DNA from: Nostoc sp. ATCC 43529
Lineage (GTDB): Bacteria > Cyanobacteriota > Cyanobacteriia > Cyanobacteriales > Nostocaceae
NCBI GenBank assembly: GCA_003326205.1
Contig: LWTK01000032.1
Coordinates: 122,707 to 186,706, forward strand
Length of the DNA stretch: 64,000 bases
Direction: 5' to 3'
The notes below the pieces were generated by a model, which ran no database searches, was not told the origin of the DNA, and was given only the letters and a program-made list of their open reading frames with translations. Below are positions 52,484 to 61,763 of the stretch, piece after piece. Numbering within the stretch: the stretch's first letter is position 1; each line of letters begins with the position of its first letter. The translations under genes and the position numbers were made by a program.

Positions 52484-53797
52484 ATGAGTAATAAAATGAG
52501 AATGTTAGAAAAAATACTTAACCCCAAAGTAATCAAGTTTCTACTAGGTGGCGGTTTATCAGCAGTATTCAATGTAGTACTGATTTTTTTAATCATTGAA
52601 AAACTAGGATTTAATACGCCTTTATTACGAAATATTGCCAACGTAGTATCAATTGAACTTTCACTAGTATTCGGTTTCTTTATTTATCGAACTTGGGTTT
52701 GGACTGGCGGTATTTGGACAATTAAAGAAGTATTACTACGACAACTTCCTCTGTATCATGTTTCTGCTGGAGTTGCAGTTATTACTCGCGTTTTCTTGAT
52801 TTTTCCAATTTTAGATTGGTTAAAAGTTAACTATGCCATTAATACTATAATAGGCGCACTTGCGAGCGCATCGATTAATTATTTGATTAGCGATCGCTTT
52901 ATATTTAAAACTCCAAAACAAAAACCATCACTCACATATTATCCAGAATCATTGGCTCCAGCTCTAGCAGTAAATCCTAGCTCAGCAAAAGATGAACCAA
53001 TAACGATAGATACTTCAAATGTTAAAACTTTATCAATAGTGATTCCAGCCTACAATGAAGAAGACTGCATAGTTCCAACTGTTCACACTATTAGGCAAGT
53101 TTTGGAACAAGAAAAAATAGATTACGAAATTTTAGTTGTTAATGATAACAGCAAAGATAACACAGAAGAACTATTACAACAGCTTAATTCTGAAAATAGT
53201 AAGCTGCGTTACATCAATAATTATTATCCTAATGGCTTTGGCTTTGCAGTTCGTTGTGGCTTAGAAAATTTTACAGGAGATGCTGTAGCGGTAGTTATGG
53301 CAGATAGTTCAGATGCACCAGAAGACATCGTATCTTATTATCGTAAACTGCAAGAGGGATACGATTGTGTGTTTGGTTCCCGCTTCATTAAAGGAGGTAA
53401 AGTCATTGACTATCCAAGCCATAAATTAATTGTAAATCGGTTAGCTAACTTATTTATTAAAATTTTATTTGGCTTAAAATTTAACGATACTACTAACGCA
53501 TTTAAAATTTATCGTAAAGACGTTATTGAAGGTATCTCTCCATTAGTATCTCATCATTTCAACTTAACCGTAGAAATGCCACTTAAAGCCATAGTAAGAG
53601 GATATTCTTATACGACTATTCCTATTACTTGGAGAAATAGAACCACAGGAGTTTCTAAGTTAAAGCTAAAAGAAATGGGTAGTCGATATTTGTTTATAGT
53701 CCTCTACATCTGGCTAGAAAAGCATTTATCGCGTGGAGATTATCATCTAAGCAAAAACAGACTGCTAGGAAATCAAAGGTTGAAATCAAATGGCTGA
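52484..53797 (+). CDS. GtrA-GT2 fusion protein
   Basis: A 437-residue protein. The N-terminal 135 residues are a four-helix GtrA module (FLLGGGLSAVFNVVLIFLII, NYLISDRFIFKTP), usually a separate flippase-like protein for undecaprenyl-phosphate sugars. Residues 180-415 are a DPM1/GtrB-like GT2 (LSIVIPAYNEEDCI, EILVVNDNSKDNT, VMADSSDAPEDI, FGSRFIKGG). The fusion suggests a sugar is loaded on lipid phosphate and flipped by one chain, supplying the GT-C-like neighbour. GGGAG precedes ATG 52484. It overlaps the next gene by 8 nt. Confidence 0.88.
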   Translation: MSNKMRMLEKILNPKVIKFLLGGGLSAVFNVVLIFLIIEKLGFNTPLLRNIANVVSIELSLVFGFFIYRTWVWTGGIWTIKEVLLRQLPLYHVSAGVAVITRVFLIFPILDWLKVNYAINTIIGALASASINYLISDRFIFKTPKQKPSLTYYPESLAPALAVNPSSAKDEPITIDTSNVKTLSIVIPAYNEEDCIVPTVHTIRQVLEQEKIDYEILVVNDNSKDNTEELLQQLNSENSKLRYINNYYPNGFGFAVRCGLENFTGDAVAVVMADSSDAPEDIVSYYRKLQEGYDCVFGSRFIKGGKVIDYPSHKLIVNRLANLFIKILFGLKFNDTTNAFKIYRKDVIEGISPLVSHHFNLTVEMPLKAIVRGYSYTTIPITWRNRTTGVSKLKLKEMGSRYLFIVLYIWLEKHLSRGDYHLSKNRLLGNQRLKSNG

Positions 53798-54857
53798 GAA
53801 GATTCTGATTTTAGGAGGGGCTGGTTTCGTTGGTAGTTCCTTAGCGATTAGTCTAAAAAAACATCATCCTCAGTGGAAAGTTATATCTTTTGATAATCTC
53901 CGAAGGCGCGGTTCAGAATTAAATATTCCTAGATTCAAAAATTTAGGAATTGACTTTATTCATGGTGATATTCGTGCTTCTAGTGATTTAGATCCTGGAA
54001 TGTTTCAGGTCGATACTATCATTGATTGTTCTGCGGAACCTTCTGTACTCGCAGGATTTCTTTCTCCACAATACGTCCTGCAAACAAATTTAATAGGGAC
54101 GATAAATGTTCTGGAATTAGCTAGACAAATTCAAGCTCGTTTGCTCTTTTTATCCACCAGTCGTGTTTATCCAATTGAAACACTAAAATCAATTAATTTA
54201 GTAGAAGAATCAACTCGCTTTAGTATTGCTGCTGAACAGACAATACCTGGAGTTTCTCATCTTGGTATTGCAGAGGAATTTCCGCTTCAAAGCTACCGTT
54301 CTCTATATGGTACTACTAAACTTGCCTCGGAAATGCTCATCGAAGAGTATCGACAAGCTTATAATATTCAGGCAATAGTCAATCGTTGTGGTGTAATTAC
54401 AGGGCCTTGGCAAATGGGTAAAGTTGACCAAGGTGTTTTTGTTTTGTGGTTAGCTGCACACTATTTTGAAAAATCTCTAAGTTATATAGGCTATGGCGGT
54501 ACAGGTAAACAAGTTAGAGATTTATTGCATATTGAAGATTTGTTACGGCTAATTGATTACCAGTTAGAACATTTTTCCGAACTAGATGGAGATGTTTTAA
54601 ATGTTGGTGGAGGTGTTGATAATAGTCTATCGCTATTAGAGACTACAAGATTATGTGAGGCAATTACTGGTAAATCTATTTCTATTGCATCAGAAGAAAC
54701 AGCCAGACAAGGTGATATTCCCATTTATATTACAGATTCTTCTAAGATAATTTCTAAGACTGGATGGAAGCCAAGAATCGATCCCGAACAAACTCTTAGA
54801 GATATTTATAATTGGATTCTTGAGTATGAAACAATTCTCAAGGCAGTTTTGTCCTAA
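53790..54857 (+). CDS. NAD-dependent SDR epimerase, CDP-paratose 2-epimerase-like (copy 1)
   Basis: A 355-residue extended SDR with nucleotide-binding GGAGFVGSSLA, STSRVYP (active-site Ser), and YGTTKLASE (Tyr-x3-Lys). FDNLRRRGSELNIPRF and DFIHGDIR resemble RfbE/tyvelose epimerase in the region after beta 2. It likely modifies a nucleotide-sugar for this polysaccharide; substrate unproven. It overlaps the GtrA-GT2 gene, so the two are coupled. Confidence 0.8.
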   Translation: MAEKILILGGAGFVGSSLAISLKKHHPQWKVISFDNLRRRGSELNIPRFKNLGIDFIHGDIRASSDLDPGMFQVDTIIDCSAEPSVLAGFLSPQYVLQTNLIGTINVLELARQIQARLLFLSTSRVYPIETLKSINLVEESTRFSIAAEQTIPGVSHLGIAEEFPLQSYRSLYGTTKLASEMLIEEYRQAYNIQAIVNRCGVITGPWQMGKVDQGVFVLWLAAHYFEKSLSYIGYGGTGKQVRDLLHIEDLLRLIDYQLEHFSELDGDVLNVGGGVDNSLSLLETTRLCEAITGKSISIASEETARQGDIPIYITDSSKIISKTGWKPRIDPEQTLRDIYNWILEYETILKAVLS

Positions 54858-54896
54858 GCTGTTCAGTGAAAACAAAATTTTTGCGCTCGAAAACGT

Positions 54897-55568
54897 ATGA
54901 AACAAGAAGAATATCTAAAAAAACTTTACTCTAACCGTTTTGACCATCAACAGAGAAAAGCTAAAGTAGCGCTGTGGAAAACCTTGATTCAAGAATTCTT
55001 ACAAAAGTATGTGGGAAAAGATTCAATTACTTTAGATATTGGGGGAGGCTATTGTGAGTTTATCAATAATATTCAAGCAAGAAAAAAATATTTAATCGAT
55101 CTCAATCCGGATTCTGAAGCATTTGCCAATCCTGATGTCAAGGTTATGAATTTGGATATTCTGAACTTAACAGAACAGGAGAAAGTGACGGAACGCTTTG
55201 ACAGAATCTTTATTTCCAACTTTTTTGAGCATTTAAGCAATAAGGAAGAGCTAATCGAAGTTTTGTTATTTTGCTTTAACTACCTCAAGCCTGGAGGAGC
55301 AATATTAATCATACAGCCAAACTTCAAGTATTCCATAAAAGAGTATTATGATTTTATCGATCATCAATTACCAATTACCCATCTTTCACTTCAAGAATTA
55401 TTACATACTATTGGATTTAAAATTGATGTTTTAATTCCCAGATTTTTGCCATATTCAACTAAAGGTAGACCAGGATCGCCTAATTTATTGAAGCTTTATC
55501 TCAAGTTACCATTTCTTTGGAATTTTCTAGGAGCACAGATGTTTATCAAAGCAACTAAGCCTTTCTAA
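54897..55568 (+). CDS. Class I SAM-dependent methyltransferase
   Basis: A 223-residue methyltransferase with motif I LDIGGGYCEFI, LIDLNPD (acidic, adenosine-binding), FDRIFISNFFEHL and YLKPGGAILII. The C-terminal lid (residues about 145-223) is unremarkable. It lies between two SDR genes, so it may act on a nucleotide-sugar or a glycan. It is small compared with the methyltransferase module of the fusion protein and not closely similar. Confidence 0.85.
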   Translation: MKQEEYLKKLYSNRFDHQQRKAKVALWKTLIQEFLQKYVGKDSITLDIGGGYCEFINNIQARKKYLIDLNPDSEAFANPDVKVMNLDILNLTEQEKVTERFDRIFISNFFEHLSNKEELIEVLLFCFNYLKPGGAILIIQPNFKYSIKEYYDFIDHQLPITHLSLQELLHTIGFKIDVLIPRFLPYSTKGRPGSPNLLKLYLKLPFLWNFLGAQMFIKATKPF

Positions 55569-55636
55569 TTTAACTCTGGATGAAAGCCCGTTTTATCCTA
55601 AACTGATGATTGTAGTGTGAGGAAATTCAAAATATT

Positions 55637-56722
55637 ATGCCTACCGTTTTAATTACTGGTTCATCCGGTCTAATTGGTTCTGAATCGGTTCATTTTTTTG
55701 CCCAGCACGGTTTTGATATTGTGGGTATCGATAATAATATGCGGGCTGTATTTTTTGGTGAATCTGCATCAACAGACTGGAATCGTCGCATTTTAGAAGA
55801 TAAATACGGTGATAGCTATCGTCATTATGATATTGATATCCGCGATCGCTCTGCAATAGAAAACCTATTTCAAGAATATTCCTCTGATATTTGTCTGATT
55901 ATTCATACAGCAGCACAACCATCTCATGACTGGGCAGCAAAAGACCCTCATACAGATTTTACAGTTAATGCTAACGGCACTTTAGTATTACTAGAAGCAA
56001 CTAGACAATACTGCCCTGATGCAGTTTTTATATTTACTTCAACCAACAAAGTCTATGGTGATACTCCTAACTATCTCCCCTTGCAGGAGTTAGAAACCCG
56101 CTGGGAAATTGAACCAAATCATCAATATAGAGAAGGTATTGATGAGTCAATGACAATTGACAACTCTAAACATTCTCTATTTGGTGCTTCTAAAGTTGCC
56201 GCAGATGTATTAGTTCAAGAATATGGTAGATACTTCGGCATGAGGACTGTTACCTTTAGAGGAGGTTGCTTGACTGGCCCTAACCATTCTGGCGCTCAGT
56301 TACACGGTTTTCTAGCTTACTTAATGAAATGTACTATTACTGGTGACACTTACACCATATTTGGCTATCAAGGTAAACAAGTTAGAGATAATATCCACAG
56401 TTACGATTTAGTCAATGCTTTTTACCATTTCTATCAAAATCCTAGATGTGGCGAAGTTTATAATATCGGAGGTTCTCGACATAGTAATTGCTCTATGTTA
56501 GAAGCAATCTCAATTTGCGAAGACATCGTAGGTAAAAAACTGCAATACACTTATACAGAAGACAATCGTTCTGGCGACCATATTTGGTACATTTCAGATG
56601 TTAGAAAGTTCCGTTCTCACTATCCAACATGGGAATACAAGTATAATTTACGGCAGATACTAGAGGAAATTTATAATGCTCAAGCATCTAGAAAAGAAAC
56701 TAATCTAAAACTCGTAAAATAA
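55637..56722 (+). CDS. NAD-dependent SDR epimerase, CDP-paratose 2-epimerase-like (copy 2)
   Basis: A 361-residue extended SDR with [51 protein letters not shown] and [28 protein letters not shown] followed by ETR and DES elements resembles RfbE (CDP-paratose to CDP-tyvelose). It forms a pair with the gene at 53790. No CDP-glucose synthesis genes are in view, so the true nucleotide may differ. Confidence 0.82.
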   Translation: MPTVLITGSSGLIGSESVHFFAQHGFDIVGIDNNMRAVFFGESASTDWNRRILEDKYGDSYRHYDIDIRDRSAIENLFQEYSSDICLIIHTAAQPSHDWAAKDPHTDFTVNANGTLVLLEATRQYCPDAVFIFTSTNKVYGDTPNYLPLQELETRWEIEPNHQYREGIDESMTIDNSKHSLFGASKVAADVLVQEYGRYFGMRTVTFRGGCLTGPNHSGAQLHGFLAYLMKCTITGDTYTIFGYQGKQVRDNIHSYDLVNAFYHFYQNPRCGEVYNIGGSRHSNCSMLEAISICEDIVGKKLQYTYTEDNRSGDHIWYISDVRKFRSHYPTWEYKYNLRQILEEIYNAQASRKETNLKLVK

Positions 56723-56826
56723 TCTTGAGAAAATACTAGTTGAATCAATTATTTCTCCCATCGAAAACAAAGCCTTCACTTGGAGTCAAATATATCGTTT
56801 ATGCCAAACTGAGAAATTAAGTTAGA

Positions 56827-57855
56827 ATGCAGGGTAAAGAAAAAATTGGCATTGTTTTAGCTACATATAATCCTCAAATTGAATATTTCCGAAAACAGAT
56901 CCAGTCGATTCAAAACCAAACTTGGGACAATTGGGTTTGTCATATTGTTGACGACTGTTCTCAACTCCAATATCAAACGGAAATTAAAAAAATTGTTGAA
57001 CATGATTCACGATTTATCTGTCATTTTCATAGCGATAATGTAAAGCATTATTATAATTTTGAACGTGGCTTGCAATACTGTGCTCAAGACCCTAGCATCA
57101 TAGCAATTAGCTTCTCAGATCAAGATGATATTTGGCAAGCACAAAAGCTTGAAGTATTGCTCGCAAAATTACGCTCTGAAGGCGCACTATTAGTGCATTC
57201 CGATCTTGAGCTTATCGACAGTCACGACCACACTATCAATCATTCAACTTGGGATTTTGAAGGACGCCAACCGGAAAAAGCTACGGCGGAATTATTGCTA
57301 CTTCGCAACGTCGTCACTGGATGTTCGTTGTTGTTTTGTAGTTCTCTAATTCCTGATATTCTACCCTTTCCTCAACAAAATGAAATTGGTTGGCATCACG
57401 ACTGGTGGGTAGCCTTAGTTGCAATTCAAAAAGGTAAAATTGGACATATTCGGCAACCTTTAGTCCGCTATAGGCTCCATAGTTCCAATACAGTAGGAAC
57501 AATGCAAAATGCTGGGAATTTTTACACTGAATTAATGCTGTGGTTCCGAAAAAAATATCGTATTACAGGTAAAAGCTATTTAATTCACAGTGACTTGAGT
57601 AAAGCATTCCAAGCTAGATTTTGCCAACAATTAGGTTCAAGCTGGTCTAATCCTTTTGACGATCGCCATTTAGATTTTGGTTTAGGTATTCTTAAGCTTT
57701 GTCACCAAAGTTTAAAAGTAGGATATCATTCTGAAGGTATAGCACTACGAATTTGGATTTTTAAAATTTTATTCGATATTCAACAATTGTCAAAATCTAT
57801 TTTTAAGTTGTTGCCAAGATTTCAAGCAACTAAAAGCAATATTCAAAACAAATGA
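56827..57855 (+). CDS. Family 2 glycosyltransferase, rhamnosyltransferase-like
   Basis: A 342-residue GT-A enzyme with IGIVLATYNPQIEYFRKQIQ, CHIVDDCS, the DXD-type SFSDQDDIW, and HHDWWVALVA later. The pattern SDQDDIW...HD-WW is typical of rhamnosyltransferases of O-antigen clusters. Presence of dTDP-rhamnose genes downstream supports a rhamnose donor. Its stop overlaps the next ATG (ATGA). Confidence 0.88.
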   Translation: MQGKEKIGIVLATYNPQIEYFRKQIQSIQNQTWDNWVCHIVDDCSQLQYQTEIKKIVEHDSRFICHFHSDNVKHYYNFERGLQYCAQDPSIIAISFSDQDDIWQAQKLEVLLAKLRSEGALLVHSDLELIDSHDHTINHSTWDFEGRQPEKATAELLLLRNVVTGCSLLFCSSLIPDILPFPQQNEIGWHHDWWVALVAIQKGKIGHIRQPLVRYRLHSSNTVGTMQNAGNFYTELMLWFRKKYRITGKSYLIHSDLSKAFQARFCQQLGSSWSNPFDDRHLDFGLGILKLCHQSLKVGYHSEGIALRIWIFKILFDIQQLSKSIFKLLPRFQATKSNIQNK

Positions 57856-58763
57856 ACCAGCAACAACCTATTTCAGTATCAATTATTTTAGTTAACTATA
57901 ATGGAGCAGAGATTTTACCAGATTGCTTAAATTCTATACAAAAATTTATCGATCTACCAAGCTATGAAATCATTGTTGTAGATAATGCCTCTAGCGATGG
58001 TAGCGTTGAATTAATTGCAGAAAAATTCCCTGATGTTCAGCTAATTAGAGAAACTCAAAATCGCGGTTTTGGAGCAGGAAATAATGCAGGTGCGAAAGTT
58101 GCAAGTGGAGAATTTTTATTCTTATTAAATACTGATACTATAATTACTCATAATATTCTACCCCATCTCATTGATTTGATGCAAGCAGATTCACAAGTAG
58201 GAATTATTGGGCCAAAATTGCTGAATCCAGATGGTAGTTTACAAATTTCTGTTTCGCCAGCCTTAGGAATTAAAGGAGAATATCAAGCTCGTCAGATGCA
58301 TCTAGATTATCTCAATAACTCTGAGCGAAATTTGATTGAGCAGCAATTTCAACAAATTCAAGAAGTAGATATTGTTGTCGGGGCCGCTTTTTTTATTCGC
58401 TCAAGTTTATTTCAGAAATTAAATGGATTTGATGAAAATTTTTTCATGTATTTTGAAGAATCGGATTTATGCCAAAGAGCGCAGTATGAAGGATATAAAA
58501 TTATCTACACACCTGATGTATCTTTGATTCATTTGCAAGGCTATTCAATTCAAAAAGCTGTAAATGCAATGGCTATTGAATATCGACGTAGCCAGATTTA
58601 TTATTATCAAAAACATCGCCCTTGGTGGGAACAATTTGGATTACGAGTCTATCTTTTTTATAAATTTTTTGGCGAATTTATAACTACAGCTAATCCTAAC
58701 AGTCTAAAAATTATTTTTTTGTTATTTAGTATGAAAAAACCTGTAGCTCAAGCAAATATTTAA
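57852..58763 (+). CDS. Family 2 glycosyltransferase, WbbL-like
   Basis: A 303-residue GT2 with VSIILVNYNGAEILPDCLNS, IIVVDNASSDGS, NRGFGAGNNAGAKVASGEF, LLNTDT (DXD) and FFMYFEESDLCQRAQYEGY. The layout fits dTDP-rhamnosyltransferases such as WbbL/RfbF. Four-nt overlap with the upstream gene and 2 nt to the next show tight translational coupling. Confidence 0.88.
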   Translation: MNQQQPISVSIILVNYNGAEILPDCLNSIQKFIDLPSYEIIVVDNASSDGSVELIAEKFPDVQLIRETQNRGFGAGNNAGAKVASGEFLFLLNTDTIITHNILPHLIDLMQADSQVGIIGPKLLNPDGSLQISVSPALGIKGEYQARQMHLDYLNNSERNLIEQQFQQIQEVDIVVGAAFFIRSSLFQKLNGFDENFFMYFEESDLCQRAQYEGYKIIYTPDVSLIHLQGYSIQKAVNAMAIEYRRSQIYYYQKHRPWWEQFGLRVYLFYKFFGEFITTANPNSLKIIFLLFSMKKPVAQANI

Positions 58764-58765
58764 TT

Positions 58766-59836
58766 ATGTCTATTTTAGCAAATTTATGTTTTGCTCCCAC
58801 TCAACCGACAGGGTGGTTAAGTTATAGTTTAAATTTATTACAAGAATTAAAACAGTTAGAAATTGACGTATTAAGTCCCAAAGAATTTTCGGGGTTTAAA
58901 TGCCATAATTCGCCACCAAATATAACAACTGATTTTGGCATCAAGGGGCATTTAAAACGTCTGCTATGGACGCAATTTAAACTGCCGACAGTATATAGTC
59001 AGATGCACTCTAAATTACTATTTTCTCCGATTCCAGAGGCTCCTGTATTTTCTTCATGTTCTTATGTTGTTACTGTTCACGATTTAATTCCTTTAAGATT
59101 TCCCCAGTCGTTTTCGATCGCGCAACAACTTTATTGTAATTATTATATTCGTGCTGTTATCCAACAATCGAAACACGTGATTTGTAATTCTAGGGCAACA
59201 GCCGAAGATTTAAACAAATTTTTGGGAGTTAATCAAGCAAAAATCACTCCGATCGCACTAGGATATGACAGAGAAAATTTTCGTTTTTTAGATTTGCCAA
59301 CCCAAAATTATTTTCTGTATTTAGGAAGGCATAATCCTCACAAAAATCCCGAACGTTTAATTACCGCCTTTGCTGAATTAACTAACTGCAAAGACTACGA
59401 ACTTTGGTTAGCAGGGCCAAGCGATCGCCGTTACACCCCAACATTAAAAGCCCAAGTTGCCCAACTCGGCATCACTAATCGAGTAAAATTCCTGGATTAC
59501 GTTCCTTACAGCGAATTGCCAAAAATCATCAATCAAGCGATCGCCCTTGTCTTCCCTAGTCTCTGGGAAGGCTTTGGTTTACCTGTCCTGGAAGCAATGG
59601 CTTGTGGTACTCCAGTAATTACCTCCAATCTCTCCTCCCTACCAGAAGTAGCTGGGGACGCGGCGATTCTAATTGACCCCTACAACACTAAAGAAATTAC
59701 AGAGGCGATGGACGCGATCGCCACTGATTCTACATTGCGATCGCACCTTTCCAACCAAGGAATTATCCACTGCCAACAATTCAGTTGGCAAAAAACCGGA
59801 CAAGCCACCGCCGAAGTATTATCCCGCTACGTGTAG
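58766..59836 (+). CDS. Family 4 glycosyltransferase, mannosyltransferase-like
   Basis: A 356-residue GT-B enzyme. TVHDLIPLRFPQSFS, then FLYLGRHNPHKNPERLITAF and SLWEGFGLPVLEAMACGTPV with the E-x7-E catalytic pair and SSLPEVAGDAA. It resembles WbdB/WbaZ-type mannosyl or rhamnosyl transferases. The base composition changes within the gene: the first 550 nt are AT-rich without HIP1, the rest has several HIP1-type GCGATCGC sites, suggesting a recombination junction. Confidence 0.9.
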   Translation: MSILANLCFAPTQPTGWLSYSLNLLQELKQLEIDVLSPKEFSGFKCHNSPPNITTDFGIKGHLKRLLWTQFKLPTVYSQMHSKLLFSPIPEAPVFSSCSYVVTVHDLIPLRFPQSFSIAQQLYCNYYIRAVIQQSKHVICNSRATAEDLNKFLGVNQAKITPIALGYDRENFRFLDLPTQNYFLYLGRHNPHKNPERLITAFAELTNCKDYELWLAGPSDRRYTPTLKAQVAQLGITNRVKFLDYVPYSELPKIINQAIALVFPSLWEGFGLPVLEAMACGTPVITSNLSSLPEVAGDAAILIDPYNTKEITEAMDAIATDSTLRSHLSNQGIIHCQQFSWQKTGQATAEVLSRYV

Positions 59837-59849
59837 AATATTACCGTTG

Positions 59850-59945
59850 AGCAGAGGACGCGGGGAAAGAAAATGGGGAGATGGGGAGATGAGGGGACAT
59901 GGAGAATGACAAATGACTAATGACAAATGACTAATGACTAATCCT
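59850..59945. repeat. STRR (GACGCGGGG, GGGGAGAT, AATGACT)
   Basis: AGGACGCGGGGAAAG, GGGGAGATGGGGAGATG and TGACTAATGACAAATGAC units in series run up to the rfbA start. Confidence 0.9.
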
Positions 59946-61022
59946 ATGAAAGCACTAATTCTCTCCGGTGGTAAAGGCACACGTCTGCGTCCCCTCACCT
60001 ACAGTGGTGCAAAACAACTCGTACCAGTCGCTAACAAGCCTGTTTTATGGTATGGCATTGAAGAAATGGTTGCTGCTGGTATTACTGATATTGGTATCAT
60101 CATTAGCCCGGAAACTGGCGCAGAAGTTCAAGCAAAAACGGGAAATGGAGAATACTTTGGAGCGAACATTACCTACATATTACAAGACCAGCCAGCCGGA
60201 CTTGCTCACGCTGTGCAAATCGCCCGTCCGTTTTTAGAAAATTCTCCCTTTGTTATGTACTTGGGTGATAACCTAATTCAATTAGGCGACTTAAGTCACT
60301 TTTTGCAACAATTTAGCCAACAACAGCCTGATGCTTTAATTCTCTTACGTCCTGTTGCCAACCCTACTGCCTTTGGTGTGGCTGAAGTAGATGATACAGG
60401 AAAGGTATTGCAGTTAATTGAAAAACCCAAAATTCCACCTTCAAATCTGGCATTGGTAGGGGTTTATTTCTTTTCTCACATCATCTTTGATGCGATCGCT
60501 AATATCCAACCTTCCGCTAGAGGCGAACTCGAAATTACTGATGCTATTCAATACTTAATTAATCAAAAAAAGCAGGTTGTTGCACATAAACTCCAAGGCT
60601 GGTGGTTAGATACTGGTAAAAAAGATGACTTATTAGAAGCTAATCGTTTAGTTCTCGACACCTATTTGACACCATTGAATCTTGGCGAAGTCGATGCCCA
60701 AAGTCAGATTATTGGGCGAGTGAAAATCGGTGCAAAATCTCAAGTTATTAACTGCACAATTCGCGGGCCAGTAATCATTGGCAACAATTGTCATTTAGAA
60801 AACTGCTTTATTGGGCCATATAGTAGTATTGCTAACAATGCCACACTCATTGATACAGATTTAGAACACAGCGTAATTTTAGAAGGTGCGAAAATTGCTG
60901 GAATCCATCAGCGTATTATCGATAGTGTCATTGGACAACGCGCACAATTGACTCTTGCACCCCGTCGCCCAAAAGCTTTACGATTTCTAATTGGTGATGA
61001 CTGTCAAATTGAACTCACATAA
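59946..61022 (+). CDS. rfbA: Glucose-1-phosphate thymidylyltransferase, long form
   Basis: A 358-residue nucleotidyltransferase that makes dTDP-glucose from dTTP and Glc-1-P. MKALILSGGKGTRLRPLTYS and KQLVPVANKPVLWYGIEEM form the signature; YLGDNLI and QLIEKPKIPPSNLALVGVYF follow. The C-terminal 110 residues form a left-handed beta helix (IGRVKIGAKSQVINCTIRGP), as in the 'long' RmlA type. ATG 59946 starts the conserved sequence; an in-frame ATG at 59934 lies in the repeat. No Shine-Dalgarno sequence is seen. Confidence 0.9.
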   Translation: MKALILSGGKGTRLRPLTYSGAKQLVPVANKPVLWYGIEEMVAAGITDIGIIISPETGAEVQAKTGNGEYFGANITYILQDQPAGLAHAVQIARPFLENSPFVMYLGDNLIQLGDLSHFLQQFSQQQPDALILLRPVANPTAFGVAEVDDTGKVLQLIEKPKIPPSNLALVGVYFFSHIIFDAIANIQPSARGELEITDAIQYLINQKKQVVAHKLQGWWLDTGKKDDLLEANRLVLDTYLTPLNLGEVDAQSQIIGRVKIGAKSQVINCTIRGPVIIGNNCHLENCFIGPYSSIANNATLIDTDLEHSVILEGAKIAGIHQRIIDSVIGQRAQLTLAPRRPKALRFLIGDDCQIELT

Positions 61023-61108
61023 TTTACTCAATTTTGGCACGGTTGAAATGTTATGCTACTACCTGTATTTATTCTGTGATTTATTTCCCAAATAAACATA
61101 ATATATTA

Positions 61109-61654
61109 ATGAGCATTACACGTACCAGAATTCCCGAAGTTATACAAATCGAACCCAAAGTATTTGCAGACGATCGCGGTTTCTTCTTTGAAGCTTATAA
61201 CCAACAAAAATTTACTCAAGAAACTGGTATTGCAGCAAACTTTGTCCAAGATAACCACTCTTTTTCTAAGCAAAACGTCCTGCGTGGATTGCATTACCAA
61301 ATCCAACAACCCCAAGGTAAACTCGTTCGTGTAATTTCCGGCACCATCTTTGACGTAGCCGTAGACATTAGAAAAAGTTCACCGACATTTGGTAAATGGG
61401 TGGGTTATGAACTTAGTGCTGAGAACAAACACCTACTTTGGATACCAATAGGCTTTGCTCATGGCTTTCTCGTGCTTTCAGAAACAGCCGAAGTTTTGTA
61501 TAAAACTACAGATTACTACGCACCCCAGGGCGATCGTACAATCCTCTGGAACGATCCAGATTTAGCTATAGATTGGCCTTTGAATGGTTCACCGATTTTA
61601 TCAGCCAAAGACGAAGCTGGTAAATCTTTGAAAACTGCTGAAATCTTTGATTAA
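61109..61654 (+). CDS. rfbC: dTDP-4-dehydrorhamnose 3,5-epimerase
   Basis: A 181-residue cupin-fold epimerase of standard length. EPKVFADDRGFFFEAYNQQK, FVQDNHSFSKQNVLRGLHYQ with the catalytic His, and FDVAVDIRKSSPTFGKWVG are diagnostic; LLWIPIGFAHGFLVLSE completes the active site. ATG 61109 gives the normal N-terminus; the frame opens 25 codons earlier at a TTG or similar start, but those residues are unlike the family. Confidence 0.93.
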   Translation: MSITRTRIPEVIQIEPKVFADDRGFFFEAYNQQKFTQETGIAANFVQDNHSFSKQNVLRGLHYQIQQPQGKLVRVISGTIFDVAVDIRKSSPTFGKWVGYELSAENKHLLWIPIGFAHGFLVLSETAEVLYKTTDYYAPQGDRTILWNDPDLAIDWPLNGSPILSAKDEAGKSLKTAEIFD

Positions 61655-61675
61655 ATACTCTCAATAAACACAGTG

Positions 61676-61763
61676 GGCAGGTGGGGAGATGGGGGAGACG
61701 CGGGGACGCGGGGACGCGGAGAATGACTAATGACAAATGACTAATGACAAATGACTAATGACT
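61676..61763. repeat. STRR containing the rfbD start codon
   Basis: GGGGAGATGGGGGAGACGCG and GACGCGGGGACGCGG units, then TGACTAATGACAAATGACTA heptamers. The ATG at 61758 used by rfbD is part of a heptamer unit. Confidence 0.9.

Noticed and set aside
61034..61108. 25-residue N-terminal extension of RfbC
   Set aside because: Homologues start at MSITRTRIPEV-like sequence; the extension has no family resemblance and ATG 61109 gives normal length.
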